Of a stretch of DNA of 6,691 nucleotides, positions 5,207 to 6,691 are shown one piece after another (position 1 is the first letter of the stretch; every line of letters begins with the position of its first letter). The stretch spans positions 1 to 6,691 of the forward strand of contig JASLDQ010000022.1 of NCBI GenBank assembly GCA_030151505.1, given 5' to 3'. The notes beneath the pieces are model-generated. The model worked only from the letters and a program-made list of their open reading frames with translations. It did no database searches and was not told the DNA's origin. Made by a program: the position numbers and the translations under genes. This stretch comes from Chromobacteriaceae bacterium. Lineage in GTDB: Bacteria > Pseudomonadota > Gammaproteobacteria > Burkholderiales > Aquaspirillaceae.

Positions 5207-6691
5207 ATGACTAACACCACCGCTGCAATGGAAAGCTTCGCCGCCCTGTTCGAAGAAAGCCTCGAACGCCAGGACATGAAGGCAGGCGAAGTGATCACCG
5301 CCGAAGTCGTCAACATTGACCCGAACTTCGTGACCGTGAACGCCGGCCTGAAATCCGAGTCGCTGATTTCCGTGGACGAATTCAAGAACGACCAGGGCGA
5401 ACTCGAAGTCAGCATTGGCGACTTTGTCACCGTGGCGATCGACAGCCTCGAAAACGGTTTCGGTGAAACCAAGCTGTCGCGTGACAAGGCCAAGCGCATG
5501 GCTGCCTGGATCGAGCTGGAAGAAGCGCTCGAAGCCGGCAAGATCCTGTCGGGCCTGATCAGCGGCAAGGTCAAGGGCGGCCTGACCGTGATGGTCAACA
5601 GCATCCGCGCCTTCCTGCCGGGTTCGCTGGTCGACACCCGTCCGGTCAAGGACACCACCCCGTTCGAAGGCAAGCAGATCGAATTCAAGGTCATCAAGCT
5701 CGACCGCAAGCGCAACAACGTGGTTGTGTCGCGCCGTGCCGTGCTGGAAGAAACCCTGGGTGAAGAGCGCAAGGCGCTGCTGGAAAACCTCAAGGAAGGT
5801 GCCGTCATCAAGGGCATCGTCAAGAACATCACCGACTACGGCGCATTCGTCGACCTCGGCGGCATCGACGGCCTGCTGCACATCACCGACCTGGCATGGC
5901 GCCGCGTCAAGCACCCGAGCGAAGTCCTCGCCGTGGGCGACGAAGTCGAAGCCAAGGTGCTCAAGTTCGACCAGGAAAAGAACCGCGTTTCGCTGGGTCT
6001 CAAGCAGCTGGGCGAAGATCCTTGGGTGGGCCTGTCGCGCCGCTACCCGTCGGGCACCCGCCTGTTCGGCCGCGTGACCAACCTGACCGACTACGGCGCA
6101 TTCGTCGAGATCGAACAGGGCATCGAAGGTCTGGTGCACGTGTCGGAAATGGACTGGACCAACAAGAACGTCCATCCGTCCAAGGTCGTGTCGCTGGGTG
6201 ACGAAGTCGAAGTCATGATCCTCGAGATCGACGAAGACCGCCGCCGCATCAGCCTCGGCATGAAGCAGTGCCAGTCGAACCCGTGGGACGATTTCGGCGC
6301 CACCTACAAGAAGGGTGACAAGATCACCGGCACCATCAAGTCGATCACCGACTTCGGCGTGTTCATCGGCCTGCCGGGCGGCATCGACGGTCTGGTGCAC
6401 CTGTCCGACCTGAGCTGGAGCCAGTCGGGCGAAGAAGCCATCCGTGGCTTCAAGAAGGGTGACGAAGTCGAAGCCATGGTGCTGTCGATCGATATCGAGA
6501 AGGAACGCATCTCGATGGGCATCAAGCAGCTCGAAGGTGATCCGTTCGGTAACTTCGTCGCAATGAACGACAAGAACAGCCTGGTCAAGGGCACCGTCAA
6601 GTCGATGGACGCCAAGGGTGCCGTGATCGATCTGGGCGGTGATGTGGAAGGCTACCTGCGTGCCAGCGAAGTGTCGCGTGACCGCGTGGAA
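5207..6691 (+). CDS. rpsA: 30S ribosomal protein S1 (C-terminus beyond window)
   Basis: The first 495 residues are present and the frame is open at the right edge; complete S1 proteins have about 555-575 residues. S1 binds the small ribosomal subunit and single-stranded mRNA to start translation of structured or weak-site messages. Six S1 (OB-fold) repeats begin near residues 26, 110, 198, 283, 370 and 457; the sixth is cut off by the window. Repeats 3-5 show the RNA-binding pattern [39 protein letters not shown] and [20 protein letters not shown]. The first two repeats are divergent, as expected for ribosome-docking domains. ATG 5207 ([15 protein letters not shown]) is preferred, but M8 at 5228 would match the E. 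coli start (MTESFAQLF) more closely. It probably shares transcription with cmk. Confidence 0.97.
   Translation, partial: MTNTTAAMESFAALFEESLERQDMKAGEVITAEVVNIDPNFVTVNAGLKSESLISVDEFKNDQGELEVSIGDFVTVAIDSLENGFGETKLSRDKAKRMAAWIELEEALEAGKILSGLISGKVKGGLTVMVNSIRAFLPGSLVDTRPVKDTTPFEGKQIEFKVIKLDRKRNNVVVSRRAVLEETLGEERKALLENLKEGAVIKGIVKNITDYGAFVDLGGIDGLLHITDLAWRRVKHPSEVLAVGDEVEAKVLKFDQEKNRVSLGLKQLGEDPWVGLSRRYPSGTRLFGRVTNLTDYGAFVEIEQGIEGLVHVSEMDWTNKNVHPSKVVSLGDEVEVMILEIDEDRRRISLGMKQCQSNPWDDFGATYKKGDKITGTIKSITDFGVFIGLPGGIDGLVHLSDLSWSQSGEEAIRGFKKGDEVEAMVLSIDIEKERISMGIKQLEGDPFGNFVAMNDKNSLVKGTVKSMDAKGAVIDLGGDVEGYLRASEVSRDRVE

Noticed and set aside
5204..6400. A 398-residue minus-strand frame opposite rpsA
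   Set aside because: It is the mirror of the S1 repeats, with His/Asp/Val-rich composition and no recognisable domain.

Overview
The window is GC-rich chromosomal DNA from a betaproteobacterium. The amino-acid wording of ArgJ (C-terminus INADYRS) and of ribosomal protein S1 resembles Neisseriales (Neisseria/Chromobacterium group) from memory, but no search was run. It holds conserved housekeeping genes plus a repeat-rich spacer and one broken accessory gene. I see no new defence, mobile or biosynthetic system.

Layout. Positions 1-33 are the last ten codons of an unidentified gene. Positions 34-541 carry no credible gene. They hold three palindromic repeat elements (an inverted pair of REP-like units, a CTTTCTTTG hairpin and a GGTGCAAT/ATTGCACC palindrome), then a candidate promoter and Shine-Dalgarno site for argJ (542-1759, arginine biosynthesis). 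Three hairpins follow argJ, the last a good intrinsic terminator. Next is a gene joining a cold-shock domain, a membrane segment and an Excalibur domain (1957-2493), split by an in-frame TAA. It converges on a minus-strand pair: aroA (EPSP synthase, shikimate pathway) and a MazG/PRA-PH-like pyrophosphohydrolase, joined by a 4-base ATGA overlap.

Across a 189-base divergent spacer lie cmk (CMP kinase) and rpsA (ribosomal protein S1, running off the right edge), the conserved cmk-rpsA pair. In many beta- and gammaproteobacteria aroA lies directly upstream of cmk on the same strand; here it faces away.

The most useful points for follow-up are the nonsense codon in the cold-shock/Excalibur gene, the terminator-like hairpin just upstream of the cmk start, a locally AT-richer segment inside cmk with a promoter-like pair and an inverted repeat, and the covarying REP doublet. 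Promoter and hairpin calls were made by eye, without folding-energy calculation or genome comparison.
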